From Crambe crambe (Eukaryota > Porifera > Demospongiae > Poecilosclerida > Crambeidae): a stretch of DNA of 64,000 bases. The stretch is taken from positions 1,178,001 through 1,242,000 of the forward strand of contig OZ004589.1 in NCBI GenBank assembly GCA_963924555.1, given 5' to 3'. Position numbers and translations under genes: made by a program. A model generated the notes under the pieces. The model worked only from the letters and a program-made list of their open reading frames with translations. It was not told the origin of the DNA and did no database searches. Shown piece by piece: positions 61,405 to 64,000 of the stretch. Position 1 is the stretch's first letter. The number at the start of each line of letters is the position of its first letter.

Positions 61405-64000
61405 TCATTGCATTGGTGTGACAAGCAGGTGAGCTCTCTTGGCCTTATGGGAACCTGCAATAGCTTTGGTGCGGAGCTTCTGTCCATCAGTAGTGCGTCT
61501 CGTCTCTTCTGAGGAGGTACTGGAGTGAGTCGACAGCTTAGGATTGACATACCTGTGATAATACATTACCGTGAATTGATATCGGAATTAGTTACAGGAG
61601 TCATGTGTGAATTGATATCAGAGCTCTCTATATAAGTTTTGAAAGCAAACTACACATCAGATCATTCAGATGTGACTACTGATGTAACATACATACACAT
61701 ACATACATACCTGGTGACGGTTGAGACTCCATCTACAAACTTGGTTTTGAACAAAACGTTGGCATTGTTGAACATGCCGTCTTTGAGGGACACCACGATG
61801 AACTGGGAGTGTCTGAAGTGAGAGCGTAGCATCTGCCCAATGTTTTGTGTGTGGGACAGATCAAGGGCGGCATCCACCTCGTCTAGGATGTAGACTGGAG
61901 CAGGCTTGAACAGGAGGAGGGCAAGAATCAGAGAAAGGGCTACAAGGGACCTACGTACAATTTTAGCAAAGTGAAAATTTAGAGTATACATAAGGTTAGA
62001 TATGACAGGGCCAAAAAAGTGCTGCTTCTATGTGGAGTAAGTGGATTGGATTTGGTGGTACTATACCTTTGACCTCCTGAGAGTTCCTGCAAGGATTCCT
62101 TCCAGACTCCCCCAAATGCCACTTTGACCTCCAGCCCATCCAGAATCCCCATTCCCTCAGGGGGGGACAGTCGAGCGTCAGTTCCAGGAAGCAGAGTTGC
62201 GAATATGGAACCAAAATCCTGAAAATGTGAAATAAATTTGGATTTCGAACAGCATCTTTGAGGTGTTCTAACAGCTGCTTGAACTTTCGGGAGTGAAGAT
62301 AATTTTTGTATAAGCATTCAATAGAGTGCCAGTACCTTATTGACTCTTTCATAAGCACCCTCCAATGCTTCGTTTTTCTTTTGGTCCAGTTCCTCAATGA
62401 GTTCAGCAATTTTAGTCTTATCGTTCTCCACTATGTTCTTCTTCTTTAACAGGTCATTGTACTACAAGGAAGCATGTGAATAATGGCTGGTCTAACTGCA
62501 GTTTTTCCTGGACATATGTCCTGTTTCAGACTGTTATAAATACCCCTGTTAACTGACCTTTTCTTCAGCTTTACCAAGCATATTCATAGCACGCATGTTC
62601 ACGCTTTTACTTAGCTTATCCTAAAAAAGCAGAGGAGGAGCAATAAAGGGTGTAAAAGTATTGATGGTTAGAAACTAGACTGCACCTTTTGTTCCTGCAT
62701 CTTGGCCAATCTCCTGTTGACTTCAGTGATGTTATTAGCTTTAAAGTCATAGGTAGAATTGGGTTGGCCAAAGAACTGCCTGTCAGTGGCTATCCATTCA
62801 TATTTGCCAAGCATAGACTCAACCTATCAAACACAAACAAACAATAAAACAACAACAACAACAAAAGTGTATAAGTGTGAGAAGCAACATTTGATATCAG
62901 ATCAACAGCCATGCTAAGGAAAGTTCTGTATTGCACAACTCTTTTCATACCCTATGAGCAGCATCTCGACTGTCTTTCTGGAGCTTTACAATCCTATGTT
63001 CTAGCTCTTTGATCTCGAGAGAGTAGTCCACTTTCTCTTTCTCATGCTTTCGTCGCAGCTGCTCAAATTTCTGCAGCTCCTTGTTCCTCTCACGAAAGAT
63101 TGCTTTCTGTTCATCCAGTTCCCTCTTTGCATCCTTCAGCCCATCCTAATTAAAGTTATAACAACAGGGTTCTCCTCAATCATTATAACAGTTAATATAA
63201 CATTCATTCTGTGAGTCTGTCCATTTTCATCATTACCTTTGCCTCTTCATCAGCCTTAGCGAGTTCTTCCAGTTTCTCAGCTCTTTTAGCAATAATCTCA
63301 GCACAAGATACAAGCTATACACACAGTACAAATTAGATGATATGTATTGATGCATGTTATAGCTTACCTGTTTCTGCTGAACTTCCAGGGCCTTTTCTAG
63401 CTCTTCCACTTCCAGTTGAAGGGTTTGCATGGATTGCTGCTGCATCTTGGCCTCCCCAACGATCCCTTCTGCCTCTTTCCTGGTTCTCAACACCTCTTCT
63501 TCGGCTGCTTTCAGCTCACGCTCATGGTGGCTCTTGGAATCCTAAAGTTAAAAATAGAGAATAAAGTGTCTGTTTCAGACCAGATGATCAAGTATCTGAT
63601 ATTATATATTATTTACCTTCATGTTATGCTGGACCTCTTCAAGCTGGGCTTTGGCAGCCTTTTCTGCATCCTGGGCCTTCTTGAGCACTTCCTTTTGCTC
63701 ACCTATCAAAGAAGTTGCCAGTTTTGTGGGTAGATGGTGACTTGCCAGTATCTGAACTCACTTATGGTGTCCCTGAGTTTCTGGAGTTGTGTGAGCTGCT
63801 CGTGGTGAGTACTTTGTTCCATACGAGTCATTATCACCTGTGCTTCATGACCCTTTCCATCCCTCTGATCTTTCAGCTTCCGATATCTAGAGAACAGAAA
63901 AAAATAATCATAATAAGAACATTCGTTAGTCTTCTACCGTTACATACTTGGATGCTACGGACTGTATTTTCTCTAGTTCCTGTTCCACTCCCTTTAGTGC
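61405..64000 (-). CDS. SMC2: SMC2 condensin ATPase subunit, C-terminal part (5' end beyond window)
   Basis: Twelve exons are visible (64000-63948, 63886-63762, 63702-63617, 63541-63368, 63314-63237, 63145-62951, 62823-62686, 62620-62558, 62461-62336, 62218-62067, 61950-61711, 61552-61405). They join in phase to the last 525 residues. SMC2 pairs with SMC4 in condensin and drives chromosome compaction by ATP-dependent loop extrusion. The first part is coiled coil (heptad-like Glu/Lys/Leu). SMC2-specific blocks follow: [18 protein letters not shown] and IVENDKTKI. The head domain has [13 protein letters not shown], the ABC signature ELSGGQRSL, Walker [14 protein letters not shown] with its D-loop, and a H-loop-type [14 protein letters not shown]. 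The tail beyond VDGVSTVTR is Lys/Arg/Ser/Thr-rich and ends at a TGA. The gene converges on the NSF-like gene with 174 bp between stop codons. Confidence 0.97.

Overview
The window looks like nuclear DNA of an early-branching animal, most likely a demosponge. Genes have many short GT-AG introns, spacing between several neighbours is tight, and introns are full of (GA)n/(CT)n tracts, poly-G runs and small palindromic elements. Gene content is animal-type: a LAP-family polarity protein, a KSR-like pseudokinase, an ADAP/FYB-like adaptor, RIMOC1 and SMC2. The species is inferred from style and gene content only. All exon models were built by hand from reading frames, splice sites and phase matching, with no transcript evidence.

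Layout, left to right: (1) the 3' half of a Rab3-like GTPase (+, 3563-4299), whose 5' exons are not visible; (2) a KSR-like pseudokinase (-, 5281-10171) with a tRNA-Gly(CCC) gene in one intron; (3) a 28-kb LAP protein gene (-, 10711-38762, 16 exons, 1233 aa) with 16 leucine-rich repeats, a long disordered region and one PDZ domain split across three distant exons; (4) an ADAP/FYB-like adaptor (-, 39099-46455, 10 exons, 925 aa) with repeated YDDV/YExL tyrosine motifs and a helically extended SH3-like domain; (5) about 7 kb of repeat-rich intergenic DNA (46456-53401); (6) RIMOC1 (+, 53402-56244, 5 exons); (7) an NSF-type double AAA+ ATPase fused behind a signal peptide, an MRH lectin-like domain and an IPT/TIG-like domain (+, 56405-61230, 8 exons, 929 aa); (8) the 3' part of SMC2 (-, 61405 to the window edge).

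The most unusual object is gene (7). A lumenal or extracellular type N-terminus sits in one continuous exon with the entry into an NSF D1-D2 ATPase. The normal NSF N-domain is missing and no transmembrane segment is seen. Rab3-like, RIMOC1 and the NSF-like gene all belong to families of vesicle traffic. The LAP, KSR-like and ADAP-like genes belong to families of cortical signalling. Nothing in the sequence shows that these neighbours work together. Several introns carry (CT)n tracts of about 80-170 bp directly upstream of the acceptor, and at least three small inverted-repeat families are scattered through introns and spacers.
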